From contig NZ_AP026866.1 of the NCBI RefSeq assembly GCF_042849255.1, positions 4,526,001 to 4,590,000 on the forward strand: a stretch of DNA of 64,000 nucleotides, written 5' to 3'. The position numbers and the translations under genes are program-made. Below are positions 44,748-53,359 of the stretch, piece after piece (position 1 is the first letter of the stretch; every line of letters starts with the position of its first letter). The DNA comes from Oceaniferula spumae (GTDB lineage: Bacteria; Verrucomicrobiota; Verrucomicrobiia; Verrucomicrobiales; Akkermansiaceae). Below the pieces are notes generated by a model. The model saw nothing but the letters and a program-made list of their open reading frames with translations. It did not search any database and was not told where the DNA came from.

Positions 44748-45936
44748 TGCCGTGTTCGAAGGGGGATAGGTCAAAAATTTGGGAGATGGTCTGGGCGATG
44801 TCGGCGAAGGTTTCTCTCTTGCACAAGTCAGTGGGTTTCAGGCCTTTTTGATAAAGTAGAATGGGTACGTTTTCGCGGGTGTGGTCGGTTCCTTTCCAGG
44901 TGGGGTCGTTGCCGTGGTCGGCTGTTAGGATGAGGAGATCGCTGTCGTGCATGCTCTCGAAAAGTGTGGGCAGTTGGCGATCAAATTCTTCGAGGGCCTT
45001 ACCGTAGCCTTCTGGATCGCGGCGATGCCCGTAAATCGCATCGAAGTCCACGAAGTTGGTCATGATTATGCTGCGTTCAGGGGCGCGATCGATGGCGGAG
45101 AGAGTTTCCTTCCAAAGTTCAGGATGACCGGACGCGCGCACTTCCTCACTCATACCGGTGTGGGCGAAGATGTCGCCGATTTTTCCGATGCCGATGACCG
45201 TGCCTCCGGAGTCGGTGAGTTTTTGTAAAACGGTGAGCTCCGGTGGGGGGATGGCATAGTCGTGACGGTTACCGGTGCGCTGAAAATTTTCCGAGCAGTC
45301 GCCGATGAATGGTCGGGCGATGACTCGCCCGATTTCCAGTTCATCGAGCAAGTCACGCGCGATTTCACAGAGCTGATAGAGTTTTTCCAGCCCGAAAGTT
45401 TTTTCATGGCAGGCGATTTGGAACACACTGTCGGCGGAGGTGTAAAAGATCGGTTTTCCGGTGCGCATGTGTTCTTCGCCGAGCCGAGCAATGATGTCAG
45501 TGCCTGAAGCATGGCAATGGCCAAGGCTGCCTGGGAGGTCTGCCTGTTGGTGTAACTGGTCGAGAAGATCTTTAGGGAAACAGTTAGGTAGATTGGGAAA
45601 GTAACCCCAGCCCCAAAGAGCAGGAACGCCAGTCATTTCCCAGTGCCCGCTGGGGGTGTCTTTGCCCGATGAAATTTCGCTGGCGCAGGCGTGGCTGCCG
45701 ATGAGCTTTTCAGTCGGCTGCATGCCTGCCGGATACGTGCCAGTACTTGTATGGTAGGCGTGCAACAAACCGAGAGATGACATGTTAGGGAGAGCGAGCG
45801 TGCTGCCGTTGTCTTGAAACTGTTTGGCGATATGTCCTAGCGTGTCCGCTCCGTCATCACCAAAGTACGCAGCATCCGGAGCCGATCCTATACCGAAGGA
45901 GTCGAGAACTAACAGAATGACACGTTGGGTTTTCAT
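44725..45936 (-). CDS. deoB: Phosphopentomutase
   Basis: Alkaline-phosphatase-superfamily mutase (403 aa) interconverting (deoxy)ribose 1- and 5-phosphates. Metal and nucleophile motifs are intact: LVLDSFGIGSAPDA, SGKDTPSGHWEMTG and LTADHGNDP. It receives the sugar phosphates released by DeoA and DeoD. The last seven residues are encoded by a short-period repeat. It starts 7 nt after deoA. Confidence 0.95.
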   Translation of the reverse strand: MKTQRVILLVLDSFGIGSAPDAAYFGDDGADTLGHIAKQFQDNGSTLALPNMSSLGLLHAYHTSTGTYPAGMQPTEKLIGSHACASEISSGKDTPSGHWEMTGVPALWGWGYFPNLPNCFPKDLLDQLHQQADLPGSLGHCHASGTDIIARLGEEHMRTGKPIFYTSADSVFQIACHEKTFGLEKLYQLCEIARDLLDELEIGRVIARPFIGDCSENFQRTGNRHDYAIPPPELTVLQKLTDSGGTVIGIGKIGDIFAHTGMSEEVRASGHPELWKETLSAIDRAPERSIIMTNFVDFDAIYGHRRDPEGYGKALEEFDRQLPTLFESMHDSDLLILTADHGNDPTWKGTDHTRENVPILLYQKGLKPTDLCKRETFADIAQTISQIFDLSPFEHGTPLIPEF

Positions 45937-45943
45937 CCGGGTG

Positions 45944-47266
45944 TTAACTATTGGCGGTGATGACCTCGTGGATCACTGGGGAACTCTCCGGAGCTTGATC
46001 TCCGATGGTTACTGCCGCGCGAATGCTTCCTGCGGCCTGCTGCCAGTCGGATTCAGAACGAGCGTGAATGACTGCGAGAGGTTGATCCGCCGATTCCCCA
46101 ATTTTGATAAACTCAGTCAGTCCCACGGCTGGATCAATGTCATCGTCCGAACGTCGTCTTCCTCCTCCAAGCTGAACGACCGCCATGCCAAGTTCACGGG
46201 TATCCATGTCTGTGACGTAGCCGCTAGCCTCTGCAAACACAGGTTTCACGAAATCGGCCGTCGGCAAATGGGAGTCCGGGTTTTCAATCAAGTCAGCAGG
46301 CCCACCCAGCGAGTGGACCATAGAGCCAAAGACCTCGGCCGATTTTCCTGAGCTGAGGGCGTTTTCTAACATCTTGTTTGCTTTCTCCTTGTCCTCAGCC
46401 AATTTTCCTAACTTGAGTAGTTCAGCACAGAGGGCGAATACGACTTCTTTCAGTCTTGGATTATGGTGTTTTCCTGTGAGGAAATCGATCGCCTCACGGA
46501 CTTCGATGGCATTACCCGCTGACGACCCCAGTGGCTGGTTCATATCAGTGAGCAGAGCTGTGGTTTTGACACCGGCTGCTGTGGCAACATCCGCGATGCT
46601 CTGGGCGAGCGCTCGAGAATCTTCGTGCGTGGGCATGAAGGCACCACTGCCAGTTTTGACATCCATCACCAGGCAGTCGAGACCGGCGGCGAGTTTTTTC
46701 GAGAGGATGGAAGCGGTGATCAATGGAATCGATTCCACTGTGGCGGTGATGTCGCGAGTGGCGTAGAAGCGTTTGTCGGCAGGCGCAAGGTTGCCAGTCT
46801 GGCCGATGATGGCGACTCCGCAGTCACGCACAGTTTTGCGAAATAGAGTGTTGTCGGGTGTCGATTGATAACCTGGGATGGCATCGAGTTTATCGAGTGT
46901 TCCTCCCGTGTGTCCTAGGCCACGGCCCGATATCATCGGCACATAACCACCGCAGGCGGCGAGCAGGGGACCTAACATCAGGGAGACACCGTCGCCAACG
47001 CCGCCGGTGGAGTGTTTGTCAATGATCGGGCCGTCTAGGTTTTCAGATTCCCAATTCAGGACATCACCGGTGTCACGCATGGCCAGTGTTAGATCGGCGG
47101 CTTCCTCGCTGCTCATGCCATTGAAGTACACGGCCATACCGAAGGCCGCGATCTGACCTTCAGTGATTGAGTCATCCGCGATACCGTTGGCGAAATAACG
47201 AATTTCCTCTTCGGACAGAGTCAGCCCGTCGCGTTTATGTCGAATGATTTCCTGGGGCAGCATCAT
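45944..47266 (-). CDS. deoA: Thymidine phosphorylase
   Basis: 440 aa pyrimidine-nucleoside phosphorylase converting thymidine plus phosphate to thymine and deoxyribose 1-phosphate. The start MMLPQEIIRHKRDG matches the E. coli DeoA N-terminus, so ATG 47266 (or the adjacent 47263) is preferred over 47296. The family signature SGRGLGHTGGTLDKLDAIPG, the phosphate loop KHSTGGVGD and MDVKTGSGAFM are intact. It is the first recognisable enzyme of the salvage operon. Confidence 0.95.
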   Translation of the reverse strand: MMLPQEIIRHKRDGLTLSEEEIRYFANGIADDSITEGQIAAFGMAVYFNGMSSEEAADLTLAMRDTGDVLNWESENLDGPIIDKHSTGGVGDGVSLMLGPLLAACGGYVPMISGRGLGHTGGTLDKLDAIPGYQSTPDNTLFRKTVRDCGVAIIGQTGNLAPADKRFYATRDITATVESIPLITASILSKKLAAGLDCLVMDVKTGSGAFMPTHEDSRALAQSIADVATAAGVKTTALLTDMNQPLGSSAGNAIEVREAIDFLTGKHHNPRLKEVVFALCAELLKLGKLAEDKEKANKMLENALSSGKSAEVFGSMVHSLGGPADLIENPDSHLPTADFVKPVFAEASGYVTDMDTRELGMAVVQLGGGRRRSDDDIDPAVGLTEFIKIGESADQPLAVIHARSESDWQQAAGSIRAAVTIGDQAPESSPVIHEVITANS

Positions 47267-47328
47267 CAGAAGCCTACTCGACACGCCGCTGGGCATGCGA
47301 GGGCAAAGTGCTGTCAGGATCGACTCAA

Positions 47329-47733
47329 TTAGCTAGCCCAGCAAAATGACATCTCGATGCGAGACGCCTTTTTGTGATTCAGAGCGACGGTGCGCATGGC
47401 ATCCTCGCAGTAATCTTCGAGAGCACGAGCGCGGTCGAGACCGAGACACTCACGACTACGTTTCTGGGTCTCTGTGATGACGATTTCCAGCTGGATACGT
47501 TGCTCAAGAAACTGACGCAGGGCATCGACTTTGTCACGGTTCCAGCCCGTCACAGATTCCAGCAGGGAGAAATACAATCTCACACATTTGCCGGCCTCTG
47601 CCTTCTCGGTGAGTGCCAGTCGGAGATCCAACAGGGCATTCATTTGCGACGGCAGCGCGACTAACATGGCGTCGATCAGGTCGAGGCCTTCGGAAGTGAT
47701 GCTGATGTCTTTGGGGGTAGCTGGTTTCGGCAT
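47329..47733 (-). CDS. Conserved hypothetical protein upstream of deoA
   Basis: Not recognised. 134 aa, soluble, mostly helical with no signal peptide or membrane segment. It has three cysteines (in GKCVRL, DYCEDAM and the terminal SFCWAS) and a coiled-coil-like middle. It is 62 nt upstream of deoA on the same strand and could be the first gene of the salvage operon or an independent gene. Confidence 0.6.
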   Translation of the reverse strand: MPKPATPKDISITSEGLDLIDAMLVALPSQMNALLDLRLALTEKAEAGKCVRLYFSLLESVTGWNRDKVDALRQFLEQRIQLEIVITETQKRSRECLGLDRARALEDYCEDAMRTVALNHKKASRIEMSFCWAS

Positions 47734-47822
47734 GCGGATAGCTATTGCGAATCCGTCTCAATAGCAAGTGGTTTTTTTATCTGCCACACTTATTTTAAGT
47801 CTTTTACAGGGATTCTGGACGT

Positions 47823-47862
47823 AAAAAAACACAGCCTGGCGTGAGCCAGGGCTGTGTTTTGA
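47823..47862 (-). terminator. Rho-independent terminator of small Cys protein gene
   Basis: AAAACACAGCC-TGGC pairs with GCCA-GGGCTGTGTTTT around a GTGA loop, with one bulged base. On the minus strand it ends in a run of T. It lies 35 nt after the 4-Cys gene. Confidence 0.8.
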
Positions 47863-47896
47863 GTCGATTTGGCTGCTGAGCAGCAATTGAAAGTGG

Positions 47897-48091
47897 CTAT
47901 TTTTCCTCGAATTCACCACACCAATCGGTGCTGTTGGTGTTCGGGAAGACGGACTTGTATTCCATTTCGGAGTCCACCTTGAAGACAACGGCTTGGGGAG
48001 AACTCCTACGGCATTGGCCGCTGTCTCCTCCGTTTTGGTTGTCCCAGTATTTGCATTTCGCGCAGGTCTTGTCTTTGGTCATCGTTTCCAT
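47897..48091 (-). CDS. Small four-cysteine protein
   Basis: 64 aa soluble protein with cysteines at 10, 13, 27 and 58 (CAKCKYWD, GQCRRSSPQ, DWCGEF), spaced C-x2-C-x13-C-x30-C. The pattern, with aromatic and Arg-Pro residues near the cysteines, suggests a zinc ribbon or a small Fe-S protein. Similar short CxxCxxW...GxCR proteins are widespread but uncharacterised. Its own terminator supports it as a real, independently transcribed gene. Confidence 0.7.
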   Translation of the reverse strand: METMTKDKTCAKCKYWDNQNGGDSGQCRRSSPQAVVFKVDSEMEYKSVFPNTNSTDWCGEFEEK

Positions 48092-48174
48092 AGTTTTTAT
48101 CGTTTGTTATTAACGATTAAATACTATCAGAATACGGAAACGGCTCAAAGACTTTCTGCTAAAAAAACAACACA

Positions 48175-48230
48175 TTGTTACTGAGACGCAGTAACAACTA
48201 GAAGGGTGGAGTTCAGTTAGACACTGAACT
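48175..48230 (-). terminator. Tandem hairpins after nuoN
   Basis: Two stems end the complex I operon: AGTTCAGT/ACTGAACT (48210-48217, 48223-48230) and TTGTTACTG/CAGTAACAA (48175-48183, 48189-48197). On the minus strand the second is followed by a T-rich stretch (TGTGTTGTTTTTTT). Confidence 0.65.
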
Positions 48231-48235
48231 GCTAC

Positions 48236-49681
48236 TTACTTCATGAGGCCAATGATCGGCTGTGGCCAGATACCGAAGACCACGATGCCTATGGTCAATA
48301 TGGCGAGCACGGCTTTTGTGATCTTTGGAACCTTGATGGCATGTTCGGCGACAGATGAGTTCCAATACATCGCCTTAACGACTTTCAAGTAGTAGTAGAA
48401 GCCAGCAGCAACGCTGACAAACGCAACTGCGAGCAGCCACCAGGAAAGACCAGCCTCAATTGCGGCGGCGAAGATGAAGAACTTACCCCAGAATCCTGCG
48501 GTCAGCGGAATACCGGCGAGAGCTGCCATCGTGATGGTGAGTACAGCTGCGAGCAGTGGGTTGCGCTTGCTCAGGCCGTCAAAGGAATCAATCGAATCGC
48601 TGTCTTCCTGATTGCGAACCAATGCCAGCACGAAGAACGCTGCGAAGGTCATCAGCAGATAGGTTCCCAAATAGAAGTTGACCGAAGTGAAATCTCCGGA
48701 AGCCACACCCATGAGCAGGAACCCTGCATGCGCGATGGATGAGTAAGCCAGCAGACGTTTGAAGTTGTCCTGTTTCAGGGCAGCGAGGTTACCGTAGAGT
48801 AGGGTGGCTCCGGCCATGACCGAGAGGATCAGAATGACATGTGCGCTAGTGTCAGAGAGGATGAGAAACGGTCCGATGATCGCCATCATGACCAAGAATC
48901 CAGCAGCTTTAGACGCGACCGAAAGGTAGGCTGTGATCGGGGTAGGTGCCCCCTGATAGACATCAGGTATCCACAATTGCATAGGAGCGGCACCCACTTT
49001 GAATCCAAGAGCGATCAAAATCAGAGCGATACCGAACAAAAGATATGTTGGATTAGGCACACCTGATCCAGCCATTTCGAGATAGATGACTTGTTCCAAA
49101 ATAATATTCAGATCCGTCGTTTTCATCGCTCCATAGATCCAAGCAATACCGTAGACGAGGAAGCCTGTGGAGAGCGCACCGAGAATGAGATATTTCACTC
49201 CAGCCTCAAGGGATCCGACGTTGCGGCGCATGTATGCGACCATCACGTAGAAGGTGATTGTCACAAGTTCAAGAGCGACAAAAATGGAGACCAAGTCATT
49301 GGCCGAAGCCATCCACATCAGGCCGGCACAAGCGAAGATAGGCAGACAGAAAAACTCACCCAGACCTGAACAGCTACTGTCACCGGATGTGTAACGAGAG
49401 AGCACCTTGCGGAAGTCTACCGCCATGAGCAGCACAAGGATCGTGCTGACCAGTGCGATGATTTTATAGAAACGTGCGATTGAATCGTAAGTATAAAAAC
49501 GAGACAGCCACTCCGGGGAACTGGCATTGGTAGAGACGCAACATTGGATAACCAAGATGACGGTCAGTCCTGCGGCTGCGATGAGGCCGAGTTTCGATTT
49601 GTTGCCGTTGCTAAAAGCCTCGAACATCAGCAGAATAATGCCGAAGCCAACGGTGATGAATTCAATGTAATGCGGTTGCAT
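48236..49681 (-). CDS. nuoN: NADH-quinone oxidoreductase subunit N
   Basis: Antiporter-like membrane subunit of complex I (481 aa, about 14 helices) that takes part in proton pumping. The proton-channel helix with the conserved Glu is ALELVTITFYVMVAY, and the Lys helix is in ALIALGFKVGAAPMQLWIPDVYQGAPTPI. It is the last gene of the operon, 45 nt after nuoM; a short-period repeat fills the junction. Confidence 0.95.
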   Translation of the reverse strand: MQPHYIEFITVGFGIILLMFEAFSNGNKSKLGLIAAAGLTVILVIQCCVSTNASSPEWLSRFYTYDSIARFYKIIALVSTILVLLMAVDFRKVLSRYTSGDSSCSGLGEFFCLPIFACAGLMWMASANDLVSIFVALELVTITFYVMVAYMRRNVGSLEAGVKYLILGALSTGFLVYGIAWIYGAMKTTDLNIILEQVIYLEMAGSGVPNPTYLLFGIALILIALGFKVGAAPMQLWIPDVYQGAPTPITAYLSVASKAAGFLVMMAIIGPFLILSDTSAHVILILSVMAGATLLYGNLAALKQDNFKRLLAYSSIAHAGFLLMGVASGDFTSVNFYLGTYLLMTFAAFFVLALVRNQEDSDSIDSFDGLSKRNPLLAAVLTITMAALAGIPLTAGFWGKFFIFAAAIEAGLSWWLLAVAFVSVAAGFYYYLKVVKAMYWNSSVAEHAIKVPKITKAVLAILTIGIVVFGIWPQPIIGLMK

Positions 49682-49686
49682 GATGA

Positions 49687-49725
49687 GAAAAATAGATCTT
49701 ATAGGTCCTTTAGGACTTATTGATT
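49687..49725. repeat. Short-period TAGGTC/TTAT repeat, nuoM-nuoN junction
   Basis: Units AGATCTTAT, AGGTCCTTT, AGGACTTAT in a row (49694-49720), period about 10 nt. It fills most of the 45-nt gap between nuoM and nuoN. Confidence 0.65.
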
Positions 49726-49726
49726 G

Positions 49727-51139
49727 TTAGAGAAATTGCAGAAGGATCTGAGGGTAAACACCTACCACTAACAGAGTAGCGGCCAGCAGGTAGGTGGGGA
49801 TTTTTTCGCAGATGTGAAGGTCGGTGGCTGTTTCAGTATCGCGCACCAATGGACCTTGGAAAATATTACGGTAAGCGCGCAGCATATAGACGGCACTCAG
49901 CACTACACCCCAGAGGGCGATGATGGTGGTGACCTGCACCCAGCCCATGCCGTCAGCAGGTTTCCAGTCGGCGAATCCGGCGAAAAACACCATTACCTCA
50001 CCGGCGAAGTTGGCTAGGCCGGGTAGCCCGATCGATGCCATGCCGGCGAGTCCAAAGACGAAAGCCAAGGCCGGAGCCGTCTTGGCGAGGCCACCGAGTT
50101 GGGCGATATCGAGAGTGCCGGTCTTCCGCTCGATCATCGCACTCAGAGAGAATAGCAGCGCGATTGAAATACCGTGAGCAAACATCAGCAGCACAGCGGC
50201 AGGCTGAGCGATCTCGTTCTGCCCATTGGCGGAAAGAGCAGCTATGGCGAGGAAGATGTAACCCATGTGCATCACCGAGGAATTACCTAACATCAGATCG
50301 AGGCGTTTTTGATTCAGAGTGACCAGTCCCACCCAGATGATGTTACCGAGAAGTAGCACGCAGAGCCATGGCAACCAGTTGGCCATGCCTTCAGGCGCTA
50401 CCACCATGGCGATGCGCAAAATTCCGTAGAGACCGAATTTTTTCAACACTCCGGCATGCAGCATGGAAACGGGAGCCGGGGCACTGGCGTAGGCGGGAGC
50501 GGCCCATGAGTGCAGTGGGAAAAGTGATACCAGTGTGCCGAATCCAACGATCAGCAGGAAGGCGACGGTGTTCTGGTGTTCGAGTGGGATCGCAGTGAGA
50601 TCTTTGAAGGCAAAACTGCCAATTTGCCCAACGGCTAACAGCAGCCCAGCCAGCAAGATGATCGAGCCAAAAGCGAGATAGATGGTGATTTTCCAAGCCG
50701 CCTCCTTACGGTCGCCACTTCCGAGGATACCGATCATCAGGAAGGTCGGGATCAGGGCGAGTTCATGGAAAGCGTAGAAGAAAAAGACATCGGTCGAGAT
50801 GAACGCACCAATGGCACCAGCTGCAATTAGCAGGGTGCTGGAGAACCATAGCTTCTCGCGGCCTTCAGGACACTTGCCACTATAGACCGCAGCCAGTGTG
50901 ACCAGCACAGAGAGGATCAGCATCACTATGCTCATGCCATCATAGAGGCCGAGCGAAAGATTGATGTTAGGGTTTTCCAAGACTTGGAATCCCGTGTCCC
51001 AGTTCGTCGGGTTGGCTACAGCCACTGCAGCTAGGAGAACATTGAGCAGCGCCGCACCTAAAGCTGTGTGCTTGGCAGGTGCACCCACAAGAATGGCTAC
51101 TGCCGCAAGCAGGGGGATGAGAATGAGAGCAAATAACAT
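49727..51139 (-). CDS. nuoM: NADH-quinone oxidoreductase subunit M
   Basis: Antiporter-like complex I subunit (470 aa, about 14 helices). FFYAFHELALIPTFLMIG contains the key Glu of helix TM5, and VSLFPLHSWAAPAYASAPAPVSMLHAGVLKKFG is the conserved channel region with Lys. It is 36 nt after nuoL. Confidence 0.95.
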   Translation of the reverse strand: MLFALILIPLLAAVAILVGAPAKHTALGAALLNVLLAAVAVANPTNWDTGFQVLENPNINLSLGLYDGMSIVMLILSVLVTLAAVYSGKCPEGREKLWFSSTLLIAAGAIGAFISTDVFFFYAFHELALIPTFLMIGILGSGDRKEAAWKITIYLAFGSIILLAGLLLAVGQIGSFAFKDLTAIPLEHQNTVAFLLIVGFGTLVSLFPLHSWAAPAYASAPAPVSMLHAGVLKKFGLYGILRIAMVVAPEGMANWLPWLCVLLLGNIIWVGLVTLNQKRLDLMLGNSSVMHMGYIFLAIAALSANGQNEIAQPAAVLLMFAHGISIALLFSLSAMIERKTGTLDIAQLGGLAKTAPALAFVFGLAGMASIGLPGLANFAGEVMVFFAGFADWKPADGMGWVQVTTIIALWGVVLSAVYMLRAYRNIFQGPLVRDTETATDLHICEKIPTYLLAATLLVVGVYPQILLQFL

Positions 51140-51150
51140 GATCGTAAAAA

Positions 51151-51180
51151 ATAGGTCTTCTGTATCCTTGCGGACTTATT
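51151..51180. repeat. Short-period repeat, nuoL-nuoM junction
   Basis: ATAGGTCTTCTGTATCCTTG then CGGACTTATT, a degenerate member of the TAGGTC/GGACTTAT family. It contains the nuoL stop codon (51176-51178). Confidence 0.6.
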
Positions 51181-52972
51181 TGGCAAAAACGGTGAAGTAG
51201 ATGACGAGAACCGCGCCCAGCCCCATGAGGTAAGCGTAGTTGCTGAGGCTGCCGTTCTGAGCGAAACGGCGGAAGAGGTTGCCAGCGCCCTGAGCTGAAC
51301 GAGTGGCTCCGCCGACAAGAAGCACGCCGATGATGAACTCATCGCAGAAGTGAATGACGGCTGCCACGGCGTCCTGACCGATAGTGATGATCTTCTGATA
51401 GATCTCATCAAGGTAGAACTTGTTGCGGAAAAGTGGGATGCTAACAGGATCGGAGGACTTGCCTTTGTAGAGCACCACGGCAGCACCTAAGCCGACCACA
51501 AAAGCCAGCAGTGAGAACCCAGTCACCGCATTCATTTCAAAAGCAATGTGCGGGTGGAAATCGGCCGACGCAGGAATGATACCGCCGATGAATGGTGAGG
51601 CCAGAGCCATGACGGCGAGCAGTGCCAGCGGCACCCACATGATGGGAGAAACCTCCTTGGCTTCCTCCGCATGTTTGTGTTTGGTCTCGCCGAAGAAGGC
51701 GACGAAGATAAGGCGGAACATGTAGAAGGTGGTCAGAGCAGCCACTAACACAGCAATGGCAAAGAGGAATTTGTGGTCCTCATAGGCCGCAGCCAGAATG
51801 CCTTCCTTGGAAAAGAATCCGGAAGTTCCAGGAACAGCTGTTAGGGCAAGTGTGCCGATGATGAAAGTGATGGCAGTGATCTTCATCTTACCAAACAGGC
51901 CACCCATTTTCCAAATGTCCTGCTCATGGTGGCAGGCGTAGATCACCGCACCGGAGCCGAGGAAGAGAAGCGCCTTGAACCATGCGTGGGTGTAGAGGTG
52001 GAACATGCCGGCATCGGGATCGACCAAGCCGATTGCCATGACCATGTAACCGAGCTGGGAAAGCGTCGAGTAAGCGAGGATTTTTTTGATGTCGTTCTGC
52101 TGCGTAGCCATCAGTGCGGCAACGAGTGAAGTGATGGCACCCACCCAAGCGATCACATCAGCCGACCACACAGGGATGGTGTCCAGTCCAAGCGAGAGGA
52201 AAAGGCGAGCCATCATGTAAACACCGGCGGCGACCATGGTAGCGGCGTGAATCAGAGCGGAGACAGGAGTAGGACCTTCCATCGCGTCCGGAAGCCAGAC
52301 GTGCAGAGGAAGCTGAGCGGATTTACCAACCGCACCACAGAAGGCGAGAAGGATAGCCGTGCCAGCGATGCAGGTGCCGACGACTCCGAGCTTGCTTCCA
52401 TCCATCTCAGAAAAGACCACCGTTTCAGTGATTCCCCAGAGCATCAGAATGCCGATCATAAAGCCAAAGTCACCAATGCGGTTCGTGAGGAACGCTTTCT
52501 TCGCCGCATCTGCCGCCGTGTCCTTCTGATACCAGTGACCGATCAGCAAGTAAGAGCTGAGTCCGACCAATTCCCAGAAGATGAACATCATCGCAAAGTT
52601 CGATGCCAGCACGATGCCGGTCATGGAAAACATAAACAGCGAGAGACAGCCGAAGTAACGCGCCTTCGCCTCATCCGTCTTCATGTAGCCGAGTGAGAAA
52701 ATGTGCACCAGCATACCAATGCCGGTCACCACCATCATCATGCCGGTGGCAAGCTGATCGAGTTCATAGCCGATGCTCAGGCTGAACGAGCCAGCCTCAA
52801 CCCACGTCCATGAGTCGGAGGCAGTTGATCCTAACAAAGTGCAGGCAACGATGAACGTAAGCACCACGCTGATCGTGGACAGCAGCGAGGACGCCATCGC
52901 ATTTCGCTTGAGGCCCAGCTGAATGATCGCCGCGCTAGCGAAGGGGAGAATGAAGAGTAACCAAGGATTCAT
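51176..52972 (-). CDS. nuoL: NADH-quinone oxidoreductase subunit L
   Basis: Largest antiporter-like complex I subunit (598 aa) with about 15 helices plus the C-terminal lateral (HL) helix and anchor. Conserved parts include FIFWELVGLSSYLLIGHWY (Glu), GAVGKSAQLPLHVWLPDAMEGPTPVSALIHAATMVAAGVYMMARL and HAWFKALLFLGSG. It follows nuoK with a 30-nt gap. Confidence 0.95.
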   Translation of the reverse strand: MNPWLLFILPFASAAIIQLGLKRNAMASSLLSTISVVLTFIVACTLLGSTASDSWTWVEAGSFSLSIGYELDQLATGMMMVVTGIGMLVHIFSLGYMKTDEAKARYFGCLSLFMFSMTGIVLASNFAMMFIFWELVGLSSYLLIGHWYQKDTAADAAKKAFLTNRIGDFGFMIGILMLWGITETVVFSEMDGSKLGVVGTCIAGTAILLAFCGAVGKSAQLPLHVWLPDAMEGPTPVSALIHAATMVAAGVYMMARLFLSLGLDTIPVWSADVIAWVGAITSLVAALMATQQNDIKKILAYSTLSQLGYMVMAIGLVDPDAGMFHLYTHAWFKALLFLGSGAVIYACHHEQDIWKMGGLFGKMKITAITFIIGTLALTAVPGTSGFFSKEGILAAAYEDHKFLFAIAVLVAALTTFYMFRLIFVAFFGETKHKHAEEAKEVSPIMWVPLALLAVMALASPFIGGIIPASADFHPHIAFEMNAVTGFSLLAFVVGLGAAVVLYKGKSSDPVSIPLFRNKFYLDEIYQKIITIGQDAVAAVIHFCDEFIIGVLLVGGATRSAQGAGNLFRRFAQNGSLSNYAYLMGLGAVLVIYFTVFAK

Positions 52973-53002
52973 GGTGAATAAATAGGTCTTATGAAGCGGC
53001 TG

Positions 53003-53320
53003 TTAGCCTTTGAGAGAAGTAAGGTCGTCCGTGTGGATCGTCTGTCGCGCACGGTAAAGAGAAACAATGATCGCCAGTCCAACAGCCACCTCGGCGGCAG
53101 CGACGGTGATGACGAAGAACACCAGCATCTGTCCATCGTAATCAGGCAGACCACCAACGGTATTGAATCTGGAAAATGCGACCAGTGTCAGCGACGCAGC
53201 CGCCAGCATCAGCTCCAAACACATGAAGATGACGATGATGTTGCGGCGAATGATCACACCCGCCAAGCCGATGCAGAACAGCAGGCCGGAAATGAAAAGG
53301 TATTCGTTAAGAGAAGGCAT
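53003..53320 (-). CDS. nuoK: NADH-quinone oxidoreductase subunit K
   Basis: Small complex I subunit (105 aa, three helices). The quinone-site-linked glutamates are kept in IIVIFMCLELMLAAASLTLV and AAAEVAVGLAIIVSLYR. It is 32 nt after nuoJ; a TCAGG-type repeat fills the gap. Confidence 0.95.
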   Translation of the reverse strand: MPSLNEYLFISGLLFCIGLAGVIIRRNIIVIFMCLELMLAAASLTLVAFSRFNTVGGLPDYDGQMLVFFVITVAAAEVAVGLAIIVSLYRARQTIHTDDLTSLKG

Positions 53321-53322
53321 AG

Positions 53323-53359
53323 TATCAGGAGTCGGGTGTCAGGAACCAGGGGTCAGGCG
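53323..53359. repeat. Short-period TCAGG repeat, nuoJ-nuoK junction
   Basis: TATCAGGAGTCGGGTGTCAG then GAACCAGGGGTCAGGCG. It shares GTCGGGTGTCAGGA-type units with 1-45. It contains the nuoJ stop codon (53353-53355). Confidence 0.65.
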
